A DNA stretch of 64,000 nt from BS150m-G50 sp964517435 (GTDB lineage Bacteria; CAIWAD01; BS150m-G50), in NCBI GenBank assembly GCA_964517435.1, contig CAZFEC010000002.1:98206-162205 (forward strand). The letters run 5' to 3'. A model generated the notes under the pieces. It was given only the letters and a program-made list of their open reading frames with translations, was not told where the DNA came from and did not search any database. Positions 32,831 to 41,506 of the stretch are shown in pieces (position 1 is the stretch's first letter; each line of letters opens with the position of its first letter). Position numbers and translations under genes: made by a program.

Positions 32831-34576
32831 TTAGTAGGGAATATCCTCAACCCACTGTTGCAGCACCTTGGCGGCGAACTCCTGCACTTCCTGGTAACTC
32901 CTCAGTTCCAGCGCCTGCCTGGCCAGCGTGCGGGTACCACGCCAGTTGATGGCCCGGATGATCTTCTTGATCTCCGGCAGGATGGAGGGCGCCATGGAGA
33001 GTTCGTCAACACCCAGGCCGAGCAGGATAATAGTGGCGAAGGGATCGGAAGCGAGATCGCCGCAGATGGCGACCGGAATACCGGCCTTGTGCCCGCTCTT
33101 CACCGTCTGGGCGATCAGCCTCAACACGCTGGGATCGAGTTGATGGTAGATATGTGATACATACTGGTTGCCGCGGTCGGCCGCCATCGTGTATTGCGTG
33201 AGGTCGTTGGTACCGATGCTGAAGAAGTCCACATGCTTGGCCAGTTCGTCCGCGACCATGACGGCGGCCGGTACTTCGATCATCATGCCGACCGGGAGCC
33301 GGCGGTCGAAGGGGATTTTCTTGGCGCGCAGTTCCGACCGGGCCTCCTCGAGCAGCTTCCGCGCCTGCAGCAGCTCCTGCAGGGTGGAGATCATCGGGAA
33401 CATCAACCGCACGTTCTTGACGACGGAAGCGCGTAGGATCGCCCGCAGCTGGATTTTGAAGAAGCGGGGTTGATCCAGCGACACCCGGATGGCGCGGTAT
33501 CCGAGGAAGGGATTGTCCTCCGGTTCATCCACATGCTGCAGCGGGAACTTATCCCCGCCCAGGTCGAACGTGCGGATAGTGATCGGTTGTGGTTTGATCG
33601 CTTTAGCCGCATCCAGGTATTCCTGGGCCTGCGTGTTTTCACTCGGCCATTTCTTCTGCGCCAGGAAGAGGTACTCGGTGCGGAAGAGACCGATACCATC
33701 CGCTCCGCATTTGGAAGTATCGAAAGCCTCCTGGGGCAGCTCGATGTTGGACATCAGCTGAACGCGCTTGTGATCGCGGGTCTCGGCCGGCAGTTCGACC
33801 AGCTCCCGCAGCGAGTGTTCGAATTGAACGATTGCCTGCTGCTTCAGGGTGAACCGGTGGATCGTCTTCGGCCGGGGACGCAGAATCACCTCGCCGGAAC
33901 CGCCGTTGATGATGACGGTCTCGTATTCCAGCGCCGCGCTCAGCAGCTTCGGTACACCGACCACCGCCGGGATCCCGAGCGCTCGCGTCAGGATAGCGGT
34001 ATGCGAACCGGCGCCACCCAGTTCCGTCGCCACCCCCAGCACCAGATTGCGGTCGAGGTGGATCGCGTCGGAAGGGGTAAGGTTATGCGCCAGCAGGATG
34101 CCGGGGGCCTCGAACTTGAAGGGATTGGTGCGTTTGTGTCCCTGAATGAACTCAATCAACCGCTTGCCGACATCCTTGACATCGACCAACCGGTCCTGCA
34201 GGGTTTCATCGCCCAGCTCGTTGAACAGCTTCTGGTATTCCTGCAGCGCCTGCAGCAGCGCGTAATCGGCATTGATCCGCTGGTTGATGATGTTTCTGCG
34301 GGTACGATCGATCAGCATCGGGTCCTGCAGCAGGCTTAGATGAACTTCGAAGATCTCCGCCTGCTGACTGGGTGTGAGCTTATTGGCTTTACCCTGTATC
34401 TTGCGGATGGCGGTAGCGGTCCGGGTGATGGCATTATCGAAGCGTTCCAGCTCCTTCGGTACGCTCTTCTTGGGAATCGTACGCGGCTTGACCACCAGCG
34501 CCTTCTCATCGATCAGGCGGGCCGGTCCGATCGCAACTCCCTGCGAGGCGCTGATACCGCGGAGTGTCTGTTCCAT
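32831..34576 (-). CDS. ptsI: Phosphoenolpyruvate-protein phosphotransferase (Enzyme I)
   Basis: 581 residues. The phospho-histidine is His near residue 192 in GGAGSHTAILTRALGIP. The PEP-binding TIM barrel contains the motifs GIGLFRTEYLFL, DLGGDKFP, ARPMLMFPMI-like MFPMIST and the active Cys in AICGDLASDP. EI takes phosphate from PEP and passes it to HPr, encoded just upstream. The gene is last in a minus-strand cluster with HPr, IID and IIC. One GTGATACA octamer overlaps the coding region at 33154. Confidence 0.95.
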   Translation of the reverse strand: MEQTLRGISASQGVAIGPARLIDEKALVVKPRTIPKKSVPKELERFDNAITRTATAIRKIQGKANKLTPSQQAEIFEVHLSLLQDPMLIDRTRRNIINQRINADYALLQALQEYQKLFNELGDETLQDRLVDVKDVGKRLIEFIQGHKRTNPFKFEAPGILLAHNLTPSDAIHLDRNLVLGVATELGGAGSHTAILTRALGIPAVVGVPKLLSAALEYETVIINGGSGEVILRPRPKTIHRFTLKQQAIVQFEHSLRELVELPAETRDHKRVQLMSNIELPQEAFDTSKCGADGIGLFRTEYLFLAQKKWPSENTQAQEYLDAAKAIKPQPITIRTFDLGGDKFPLQHVDEPEDNPFLGYRAIRVSLDQPRFFKIQLRAILRASVVKNVRLMFPMISTLQELLQARKLLEEARSELRAKKIPFDRRLPVGMMIEVPAAVMVADELAKHVDFFSIGTNDLTQYTMAADRGNQYVSHIYHQLDPSVLRLIAQTVKSGHKAGIPVAICGDLASDPFATIILLGLGVDELSMAPSILPEIKKIIRAINWRGTRTLARQALELRSYQEVQEFAAKVLQQWVEDIPY

Positions 34577-34584
34577 CGCTGATC

Positions 34585-34872
34585 CTACTCCTCGTTGAAC
34601 CTGTTCTGCACCAGCTCCTCCACCGCCGCGAGCAGCTCCTCGGCGTCCGGACCTTCAGCTTCCAGCACCAGTTCGGCACCCTGTTCGGCCTGCAACATCA
34701 ACACGCCCATGATCGACTTGCCGTTGACGCGCAGGTCCTCCCGCACCAGGGTCAACTCCGCTTCGAACTTGGCGGCGGTGCGCACCAGCTGATTGGCGGG
34801 TCTGGCGTGCAGACCCAGGCGGTTGAGGATGCTGATTTTGCAGGTGACGACGCCATCGTTCTTCTTGCCCAT
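34585..34872 (-). CDS. ptsH: Phosphocarrier protein HPr
   Basis: 95 residues from the ATG at 34872; the longer frame upstream lacks family similarity. The phospho-histidine lies in LGLHARPA (His22) and the regulatory-serine region is GKSIMGVLML (Ser53), so it could be a target of HPr kinase as well as of Enzyme I. It has a slightly longer N-terminus than typical HPr (about 88). It lies eight bases before ptsI. Confidence 0.93.
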   Translation of the reverse strand: MGKKNDGVVTCKISILNRLGLHARPANQLVRTAAKFEAELTLVREDLRVNGKSIMGVLMLQAEQGAELVLEAEGPDAEELLAAVEELVQNRFNEE

Positions 34873-34955
34873 GCAGTTGATCCTTGATTCGGACTGGTAT
34901 GATTCCGTTCGCATTTGTCACTGTAGGGAATTCGTAGCAGACTCCAGTGTAACCG

Positions 34956-34970
34956 GTATACACAGTATAC
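34956..34970 (-). promoter_or_regulatory. GTATAC-N3-GTATAC dyad upstream of HPr
   Basis: Two copies of the palindrome GTATAC separated by three bases lie 84 bases upstream of the HPr start. On the minus strand they contain TATACT, a 5/6 match to a -10 box, but no good -35. It may be an operator or promoter for HPr-EI, separate from the IIC/IID genes. Confidence 0.3.
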
Positions 34971-35014
34971 AACTTTTTGCCAGTATGCCACCATTCCGCG
35001 TCAGCCGCTCCGCG

Positions 35015-35785
35015 CTAGCCGATCTGCGTCATCAGGATCGCAGCCAGAGCCGCCACGGCGACTGTCACACTCAAACGCAGCGCCAGGCCCAGGCGCAGCC
35101 GGGCGAGGATGGCGTAGAGCAGGGCACTGCCCGCCAGCAGTAACAACTCGCTGAAGCCCCTGCCTTGCTGCCAGGCGGCGAACCAGGCCAGCAACACGCC
35201 CAGCAGCAGCGCCCCCGTAATCTGCAGATAGCCGAACAGGGACGAATCGCGCCAGGCGAACAGGGCGCGGATACTCTCCCGGCCCCGGCGCCAGCTGGCT
35301 GTAAGGCTGTAACGGCGCACATAGAAACTCGGCAGGAGGACCATCAGCGTGCTGAGACACAGTCCACTCCAGAACAGCCAGGAAAAGCCGAAGATGCCTC
35401 CCAGCGCGCCCAGACAGGCCGGGAGCGCGCTGAGCGGTTTCAGAAGCTGCCAGAACCAGCGGTCGCCGATGGCCCCCAGCGGTGTGACCAGGGTGGTCAA
35501 CAGCGAAGCGACATCCTCGTCCCGTTCCAGGGCGTGCAGCTGCAGACCGACCGCCCACCCGGTCATCCAGGGATGCGCGTTGAAGAAGCGGTGGTGCCGC
35601 CGCATGAACTGAGCCAGCTCCTCCGGCTGCAGCCGCGCCGTGCCGGGCAACAGCGCGTAGAGAAAACCGCGGCTCTGCATTCGCTCCGGGCAGAAGGCGG
35701 TCTGAATCAGCAGCAGACGCAGCCAGACCCGCCAGCGCAGCCGCCATCCCGCCTGCCGCGGTCTGGTATCAGTACTTCCGGTCAT
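35015..35785 (-). CDS. PTS mannose/fructose/sorbose-family IID component
   Basis: 256 residues from the ATG at 35785, which overlaps the IIC stop (ATGA). The N-terminal motif of IID proteins, RGFLYALLPGTARLQPEELAQFMRRHHRFFNAHPWM, is partly visible, as is GDRWFWQLLKP and several hydrophobic segments near the C-terminus. IID together with IIC forms the membrane channel of mannose-class PTS transporters. No IIA or IIB gene is seen within the window. The substrate is unknown. Confidence 0.88.
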   Translation of the reverse strand: MTGSTDTRPRQAGWRLRWRVWLRLLLIQTAFCPERMQSRGFLYALLPGTARLQPEELAQFMRRHHRFFNAHPWMTGWAVGLQLHALERDEDVASLLTTLVTPLGAIGDRWFWQLLKPLSALPACLGALGGIFGFSWLFWSGLCLSTLMVLLPSFYVRRYSLTASWRRGRESIRALFAWRDSSLFGYLQITGALLLGVLLAWFAAWQQGRGFSELLLLAGSALLYAILARLRLGLALRLSVTVAVAALAAILMTQIG

Positions 35786-36480
35786 AGCAGGTCTCCCCGC
35801 ATCAGCAGCAGGCCGACGATGAGCAACACCCCCAGCGTCAGACCGACATAAGTGTAGATTCTCCATTGTCGACGGTAAAAGGCCAGGATCGCCGAGGCGA
35901 TGGCGATACCGGCCACGGCGACCAGCAGGAGTTCACTCCCTTCGATCAACGCATTGGGTACCGTGGGGCGCTGCAGCAGGTAGGCGCCGCCGGTCAGCAA
36001 CAATGCTGCGGCCCAGCCCAGGCCGGCGCGACGCAGGAGTGCCCGCCGGAACAGTCCTTCAAACCGGCGCCGGTCTCCCCGGGCGCAGGCGGCCTCGAAA
36101 AGGTGGTCGTTCCGTTCATTGAGCTGCATCTGGAACCGAGAAAGCGCGCTGTAGCCCCAGGCGGCGGGCAAGCCGATCAGCAGAACCAGCAGCTGTTGCC
36201 AGGCGTTCAGCAGTTCGCCCGCCGGCAGTGCCAGCAGACTGCCGCCCAGCACCGCCGCCAGTGCCGGCGCCGGTTCCGGTACCAGGTGCGTACCCAGTGG
36301 CCGTTCCTCGATGAAAATAAGCTCCGCCAGCAGACCCAGCCGCAAGCCGCTGTAGACATCCCCCAGCCAGAGCCCAACCAGCGGCAGCACGATCACCGGA
36401 CGCAGCAGGAAAGTCTGCGCCACGGCGCTGTTTTCCAGGTAAGCCGCAGTCGACAGCAGTGTTATCAGAATGAATTGCAT
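35782..36480 (-). CDS. PTS mannose/fructose/sorbose-family IIC component
   Basis: 232 residues with about six hydrophobic helices. The sequence VIVLPLVGLWLGDVYSGL followed by GLLAELIF resembles the conserved start of mannose-class IIC proteins. It is coupled to IID by a four-base overlap and starts eight bases after the polyprenyl synthase stop. The mix of PTS parts without IIA/IIB raises the question of whether it transports sugar alone or depends on components elsewhere. Confidence 0.85.
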   Translation of the reverse strand: MQFILITLLSTAAYLENSAVAQTFLLRPVIVLPLVGLWLGDVYSGLRLGLLAELIFIEERPLGTHLVPEPAPALAAVLGGSLLALPAGELLNAWQQLLVLLIGLPAAWGYSALSRFQMQLNERNDHLFEAACARGDRRRFEGLFRRALLRRAGLGWAAALLLTGGAYLLQRPTVPNALIEGSELLLVAVAGIAIASAILAFYRRQWRIYTYVGLTLGVLLIVGLLLMRGDLL

Positions 36481-36488
36481 CGGAGCGA

Positions 36489-37469
36489 TCAGTAGGTCCG
36501 GTTGAGAATCCAGTTGGTGGCGGTGGTAAGCTGCTCGGCGGAACCGTTGGGGAAGGCCTGGGTCAATATCTCTTCGGCGCGGGAGAAATAAACGCGGACT
36601 TCAGATTCACCCCGCTCCACGATGCCGCCCTTGTGCAGCAGCTGGCGCAACCTGGGCAGCATCTTCTCGCTGATCTTCTCCAACTTCAGGAAACTCTGGA
36701 AGTCCGCCATTTGACCGGCGTCGAGCAGCTGTTCGGCCATCAGGGTGACATAGGTCTTTTTACCGGCGATCAGGTCGGATCCGACCGGTTTGCCCAGCAC
36801 CTTGCTGGAGGAGAGGAAGTCGAAGAGGTCATCCTGAATCTGGAAGGCCATGCCGATGTTGAAGCCGAACTCGGCCAGACGGTCGGCGCGTTCCCCCTCC
36901 GCGCCCGCCATCAGGGCGCCCAGCTTAACCGCCATGGCGATGAGGGCGGCGGTTTTCTTGGCGATCATCGTGTTGTAATCGGTCAGTGAAACAGAATCCC
37001 GCGTTTCGAAATCCTTGTCGAGCGCCTGGCCTTCGCAGACTTCGACCACCGCGTCGGTAAAAGTCTTGAGCACCGGCTGGAAGTTGGGATAGTCCTGCTC
37101 CGTCAGCAGCCGATAAGCCAGACCGATCAGGCCGTCACCGCTCAGGATAGCGGTACCCTCGTCCCACCGCTTGTGGATGGTGGTTTGCCCCCGGCGCAGG
37201 TCGTCCTGGTCCATGATGTCGTCGTGCACCAGGGTGAAATTGTGCAGCAGTTCAACGGCGATCGCCCCCTTGAGCAGGATGTTTTCGTCTCCCGCCAGCG
37301 ATTCACCGGTGAGCAGTACGAGCAGGGGGCGAATCCGCTTGCCGCTGTTCTTCAGAATGTAACGAATCGGATCGTAGAGCGAATCGGGAGCTGAATAACC
37401 CGCCAGCGCCGCTTTGATCTGATCATCCAGCAGTTGCAGATGCTCGGGAAAGGGAAAGGGAATGCTCAT
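36489..37469 (-). CDS. Polyprenyl (farnesyl/geranylgeranyl/long-chain) diphosphate synthase
   Basis: 326 residues from the ATG at 37469; the upstream extension has no family likeness. The first Asp-rich motif DDIMDQDDLRRG and the second DDLFD (in FQIQDDLFDFL), both needed for Mg-dependent prenyl transfer, are intact, as are KSGKRIRP-type NSGKRIRPLL and GQALD. Product chain length cannot be read reliably. It is first in a minus-strand cluster with PTS genes. Confidence 0.92.
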   Translation of the reverse strand: MSIPFPFPEHLQLLDDQIKAALAGYSAPDSLYDPIRYILKNSGKRIRPLLVLLTGESLAGDENILLKGAIAVELLHNFTLVHDDIMDQDDLRRGQTTIHKRWDEGTAILSGDGLIGLAYRLLTEQDYPNFQPVLKTFTDAVVEVCEGQALDKDFETRDSVSLTDYNTMIAKKTAALIAMAVKLGALMAGAEGERADRLAEFGFNIGMAFQIQDDLFDFLSSSKVLGKPVGSDLIAGKKTYVTLMAEQLLDAGQMADFQSFLKLEKISEKMLPRLRQLLHKGGIVERGESEVRVYFSRAEEILTQAFPNGSAEQLTTATNWILNRTY

Positions 37470-37567
37470 GCCGCTTTCTTCTCTAAGTCGCGCCTGCCCG
37501 GTCTTGCTGCGGGTGGCGTCGAAACAGGATCGTTCGACCACGATCTCAAATCGCGATCCCGGATACT

Positions 37568-37573
37568 ATTATA
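37568..37573 (-). promoter_or_regulatory. Possible -10 box for the polyprenyl synthase/PTS cluster
   Basis: The minus strand reads TATAAT about 100 bases upstream of the synthase start within an AT-rich pocket. No convincing -35 lies at the proper distance, so this is tentative. Confidence 0.3.
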
Positions 37574-37770
37574 ATACGATCTTTAGATCCGATCGTCAGA
37601 TCGCATTTCTTGTGTAAATGTGTCCCCTGCCGGGATTTCTTAAAAGCATTTTCTTAAGCGGCACAGCGCCGTAATCCACTACCGCGAACCGACGGCGGAC
37701 TTGCTTTCCAGTAGTCGATCGGTTATGCTTATACGACCAAACCGCAGCCGGAGGGGCGATCTTCGTCTCG

Positions 37771-37905
37771 TTACACGATTTGTCATTGACACGATTTATC
37801 AATGACACGATTTGTCAATGATATGATTTGTCATTGACACGATTTGTCAATGACACGATTTGTCAATGATATGATTTGTCATTGACACGATTTGTCAACG
37901 AACAG
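37771..37905. repeat. 16-bp tandem repeat array, eight units, each a dyad
   Basis: Eight 16-base units run without spacers from 37771 to 37898, consensus TGACACGATTTGTCAA, followed by CGAACAG. Units 4 and 7 are the variant TGATATGATTTGTCAT, giving a higher-order period of 48 bases. Each junction contains TTGACA...TGTCAA, an inverted repeat, so the array could be a run of protein-binding sites. The array abuts the assembly gap and its true length is unknown. Confidence 0.9.
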
Positions 37906-38005
37906 NNNNNNNNNNNNNNNNNNNNNNNNNNNNNNNNNNNNNNNNNNNNNNNNNNNNNNNNNNNNNNNNNNNNNNNNNNNNNNNNNNNNNNNNNNNNNNN
38001 NNNNN
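37906..38005. other. Assembly gap (100 N) inside the tandem array
   Basis: One hundred N, a conventional placeholder length. The 23 bases before it (the last repeat unit plus CGAACAG) are repeated exactly right after it (38006-38028), as expected when two contigs end in the same sequence. Real missing sequence may be nothing or many repeat units. Confidence 0.97.
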
Positions 38006-38046
38006 TGACACGATTTGTCAACGAACAGCTGGGAGTAAAGCGCACC

Positions 38047-39552
38047 ATGAGCAAAACGACCGGTCAGGATGGCCACCTGCAGGAAATTCTGGACAACCGG
38101 CACAGCAAACTGGACCGGATTCGTGAACTAGGCGTCGATCCCTATCCCTACGGGTATGAAATCACCCATACCAGCGGTCAACTGCTGGAGGAGTTCGAGG
38201 AGCTGTCGACAACGGAGCGGGAGGTGACCCTTGCCGGGCGCCTGCTGTCGGTGCGCCGCATGGGCAAAGCCAGCTTCGCTCACATATTGGACAGCGCCGG
38301 CCGGCTGCAGCTGCTGCTGCAGCGGGATGAAGTCGGCACCACCGCCTACGATCTCTTCAAGCTGCTCGACATCGGCGATCTGATCGGCGTACGCGGCGTG
38401 GCTTTCGTCACCCGTGCCGGCGAGAAGTCATTGTTGGTCAAAGAGTTGCATCTGCTGGCGAAGAACCTCTATCCCCTGCCGATCGTCAAGGAGAAGGAAG
38501 GACGGAAGTTCGACGCCTTCACCGACAAGGATCAACGCTACCGCCAGCGCTACCTCGACCTGATCGTCAATCCGGAGATCCGGGAAGTCTTCCGCCGTCG
38601 CAGTTGCATCGTGCAGGAGATGCGGGAGTTTCTGTTGACACGCGACTATCTGGAGGTGGAAACGCCGGTCCTGCAGCCGATCTACGGCGGTGCCGCCGCC
38701 CGGCCTTTTGTCACCCACCATAACGCGCTGGATCGCCGGCTCTACCTGCGCATCGCCAACGAACTCTACCTGAAACGACTGATCGTCGGCGGTTTCGAGC
38801 GGGTGTTCGAATTCGCCCGCGATTTCCGCAACGAGGGGATCGACCGCTACCACAATCCGGAATTCACGCAGCTGGAACTCTACGCCGCCTGGCAGGACTA
38901 CACCTACATGATGGATCTGTTTGAGGAGATGGTGGCCCAGCTGGCCCGGAGCCTGCACGGCACGACTAAGATCACCAAGCAGGATAAGGAGATCGACCTG
39001 GCGCCCGGCTGGCCGCGGGTGCCGATGCTGGAGCTGATCCGGGAGCACACCGGCGAGGATCTCAGCGGCAAGAGCGAACCGGAACTGGCCGCCATAGCCA
39101 AAAAGCTGGGCCTGGAGTTGGACAAGAAGAGCGCGGCGGGACACATCATCGATGCGATTTTCGGTGAATTCGTCGAGCCGAAGCTGATCCAGCCCACCTT
39201 CGTAATCGACTACCCGGTGGAGATGTCGCCGCTGGCCCGGCAGCATCGCGCCGCGGAGGGCCTGGTGGAGCGGTTCGAAGTGGTGGTCGCCGGCAAGGAG
39301 ATCTGCAACGCCTTCTCCGAGCTGAACGACCCGGAGGAACAGAAGTCCCGCTTCCAGAGCCAGCATGAGTTGATCGAGCGGGGCGACGAGGAAGCGCAAC
39401 CGTTCGACCATGACTTCGTGCGGGCGCTGGAGATCGGCATGCCGCCGACCGCCGGCCTCGGCATCGGTATCGACCGCCTGGCGATGCTGCTGCTGGACCA
39501 GGACTCCATCCGCGACGTGATACTTTTCCCGCAACTGCGCCCGGAGGCCTGA
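38047..39552 (+). CDS. lysS: Lysyl-tRNA synthetase, class II
   Basis: 501 residues from the ATG at 38047; the open frame running back into the N gap is spurious. An N-terminal OB-fold anticodon-binding domain (about 55-155) is followed by the class II core with motif 2 FEFARDFRNEGIDRYHNPEFTQ, the lysine-specific segment EICNAFSELNDP and motif 3 GLGIGIDRLAMLLL. The length fits the family. It is followed immediately by the lolC/E-like permease gene, an arrangement in which the two are probably co-transcribed. Confidence 0.96.
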   Translation: MSKTTGQDGHLQEILDNRHSKLDRIRELGVDPYPYGYEITHTSGQLLEEFEELSTTEREVTLAGRLLSVRRMGKASFAHILDSAGRLQLLLQRDEVGTTAYDLFKLLDIGDLIGVRGVAFVTRAGEKSLLVKELHLLAKNLYPLPIVKEKEGRKFDAFTDKDQRYRQRYLDLIVNPEIREVFRRRSCIVQEMREFLLTRDYLEVETPVLQPIYGGAAARPFVTHHNALDRRLYLRIANELYLKRLIVGGFERVFEFARDFRNEGIDRYHNPEFTQLELYAAWQDYTYMMDLFEEMVAQLARSLHGTTKITKQDKEIDLAPGWPRVPMLELIREHTGEDLSGKSEPELAAIAKKLGLELDKKSAAGHIIDAIFGEFVEPKLIQPTFVIDYPVEMSPLARQHRAAEGLVERFEVVVAGKEICNAFSELNDPEEQKSRFQSQHELIERGDEEAQPFDHDFVRALEIGMPPTAGLGIGIDRLAMLLLDQDSIRDVILFPQLRPEA

Positions 39553-39553
39553 A

Positions 39554-40780
39554 ATGGGCTGGGAGCTGTTCGTCGCCTGGCGCCACCTGCGCAGCAAATA
39601 CACCACCGGCTTCATCTCCCTGATCTCACTGTTTTCGATCGTCGGTATCGCCATCGGCGTGGCGGCGCTGATCATCGTGCTGTCGGTGATGAACGGCTTC
39701 GAAGATGTCGTGCGCACCCGCATCATCGGCATGGACGCGCACATCCGGCTGCGCGCCTTCCATAACGAGGGGGTGGTCGATCCGGGCGGCGTCATCGAGC
39801 AACTGCGCCAGATCGACGCCATCACCGGCATGTCTCCATACATCCTGGACAAGGGGATGCTGCGTTGCGGCGGGCGTTCCGAAGCGGCGGTGCTGCGCGG
39901 TCTCGATCCCGCCACCGTCGACGAGGTATCCGATGTGCGGCAGCACCTGGTACAGGGGGATTTGCGCTTCACGCTGCACGGCAGCCGGCACAACGGCATC
40001 GTGCTGGGGCGCTACCTGGCCGACAAGCTGGCCTGCACGGTCGGGGACACTGTGGTCGCCTTCAGCCCCGCCGGCATCACCAGCACCTTCAGCCAGCCGA
40101 TCGTGCGCAAATTCATAGTCAGCGGCATCTTCGAACTGGGGATGTTCGAGTACGACGATATCATCGCACTGGTGAACCTGCCTGACGCCGCGGATCTGTT
40201 CAATCTGGGGGAACGGGTGCACGGCATCGAGATCCGTCTCGACGATCTCTACCGCGCCGACGAGGTCAAGGCGGAAATCCTGGAGGTGCTGGGGCACTAT
40301 CCCTGGTATCCCCTCACCTGGTTCGAAATGCACAAGAACCTGTTCAGCTGGATGAAGATCGAACGCTGGATGATGTTCACCGTGCTCTCGCTCATCATAG
40401 CGGTGGCGGCTTTCAACATTGTCACCACCCTGATCATGATCGTGCTGGAGCGGCGCAAGGAGATCGGCATTCTCAAGGCGATGGGCGCCGGGCGCCGCGA
40501 AATTCAGAAGGTTTTCGTCTGGCAGGGGCTCTTTATCGGCTGGGTTGGGACGGTACTGGGGGTGCTGCTCGGGTTCACCGTCTGCTGGCTGCAGTGGCGC
40601 TTTGAGCTGCTGTCGCTGCCGCCCGACGTCTACTTCATCTCCGCCTTTCCGATCCAGATGCAGGTCGGCGATTTCCTGTTGATCGCCGCGGCGGCACTGG
40701 TAATCAGCTTCCTGGCCACGCTGTATCCGGCGCGTAAGGCGGGGCGTCTGCTGCCGGTGGAGGCGATCCGCTATGAATAA
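39554..40780 (+). CDS. LolC/LolE-family ABC transporter permease (lipoprotein release)
   Basis: 408 residues. An N-terminal transmembrane helix (FISLISLFSIVGIAIGVAALIIVLS) with the conserved SVMNGFE segment is followed by a large periplasmic MacB-like domain and three C-terminal helices with ERRKEIGILKAMGA. This layout is that of LolC/E, which extract lipoproteins from the inner membrane for transfer to LolA. Only one permease gene is present, so a homodimer (LolF-like) is possible. It starts two bases after lysS and overlaps lolD. Confidence 0.9.
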   Translation: MGWELFVAWRHLRSKYTTGFISLISLFSIVGIAIGVAALIIVLSVMNGFEDVVRTRIIGMDAHIRLRAFHNEGVVDPGGVIEQLRQIDAITGMSPYILDKGMLRCGGRSEAAVLRGLDPATVDEVSDVRQHLVQGDLRFTLHGSRHNGIVLGRYLADKLACTVGDTVVAFSPAGITSTFSQPIVRKFIVSGIFELGMFEYDDIIALVNLPDAADLFNLGERVHGIEIRLDDLYRADEVKAEILEVLGHYPWYPLTWFEMHKNLFSWMKIERWMMFTVLSLIIAVAAFNIVTTLIMIVLERRKEIGILKAMGAGRREIQKVFVWQGLFIGWVGTVLGVLLGFTVCWLQWRFELLSLPPDVYFISAFPIQMQVGDFLLIAAAALVISFLATLYPARKAGRLLPVEAIRYE

Positions 40781-41453
40781 CTCCCTGCTGGCCGTCCGCA
40801 GCCTCAGTAAGACCTTTCCACCCGACACCCGGGTGCTGATTGACCTCGACTTCGAACTGGACGGCGGCATCCACACCATCACCGGCGCTTCCGGCGTCGG
40901 CAAGTCCACCCTGCTGCACATCCTGGGGGGGTTGGAAGCTCCCACCGCCGGCGAGGTGCTGTTCAACGGGCAGGATCTCTACCGGCTCAACGATCAGCGG
41001 CTGGCGCGCCTGCGCAACCGCCAGATCGGTTTCGTCTTCCAGTTCCATCACCTGCTGCCGGAGTTCTCCGCGCTGGAGAACCTGGTGCTCCCCGGCCTGA
41101 TGGCGGGTGCTCCCCGCGGCGAGTTGGAAGAACGGGTGAAGTACCTGCTGGGACGGGTTGGTCTGCAGCACCGCCTGCACCACAAGCCGGGCGAGCTTTC
41201 CGGCGGCGAACAGCAGCGGGTGGCGCTGGCCCGTGCACTGGTGAATAAACCCCGCATCATCCTGGCCGATGAGCCTACCGGTAACCTCGACGTTACCAAC
41301 TCCACATCCGTCGTCGAGCTGATCGCCGATCTGGCGCGTAATGACGGGCAGTCCTTCCTGATCGTCACCCACAGTCGCGAGCTGGCCGACATCGCCGACC
41401 GCCATCTGGAGATGCAGGATGGGGGCGGGTTGGAGGTGGTGCGGGGGCGGTAG
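40773..41453 (+). CDS. lolD: LolD-type ABC transporter ATP-binding protein
   Basis: 226 residues with Walker A GASGVGKST, Q-loop FVFQFHHLLPEFSALEN (the HLLPEFSALEN form is typical of LolD), signature LSGGEQQRVALARAL, Walker B RIILADEPTGNLD and the switch His in IVTHS. It overlaps the permease gene by eight bases. Energises lipoprotein release at the inner membrane. Confidence 0.94.
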   Translation: MNNSLLAVRSLSKTFPPDTRVLIDLDFELDGGIHTITGASGVGKSTLLHILGGLEAPTAGEVLFNGQDLYRLNDQRLARLRNRQIGFVFQFHHLLPEFSALENLVLPGLMAGAPRGELEERVKYLLGRVGLQHRLHHKPGELSGGEQQRVALARALVNKPRIILADEPTGNLDVTNSTSVVELIADLARNDGQSFLIVTHSRELADIADRHLEMQDGGGLEVVRGR

Positions 41454-41506
41454 GGGATTATTCAGATGTAAGTGCATCTGTCAGGGAAGACGAAGAGGGG
41501 GATAAG

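Larger units (their letters stand above)
23988..33161. repeat. Dense cluster of GTGATACA octamers
   Basis: Thirteen exact copies in 9.2 kb: starts at 23988, 24699, 24958, 25149, 26222, 27531, 27993, 28400, 28816, 31925, 32097, 32545 and 33154, in both orientations. Three further copies differ only in the last base (27496, 29312, 30941). Nearly all are inside genes in different reading frames. The remaining exact copies in the window start at 5872, 7163, 7173, 9582, 16531, 20963, 21251 and 22540. The extended consensus is YGTGATACAM. Confidence 0.85.

Noticed and set aside
5872..33161. Octamer as Chi- or KOPS-type polar sequence
   Set aside because: Copies occur about equally in both orientations on neighbouring segments, so no strand polarity is seen.
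37771..37905. CRISPR array
   Set aside because: Units of 16 bases lie directly side by side without unique spacers, and there are no cas genes.
37876..39552. Longer lysS reading frame beginning left of the gap
   Set aside because: It runs through the N block and repeat units; family similarity begins after the ATG at 38047.
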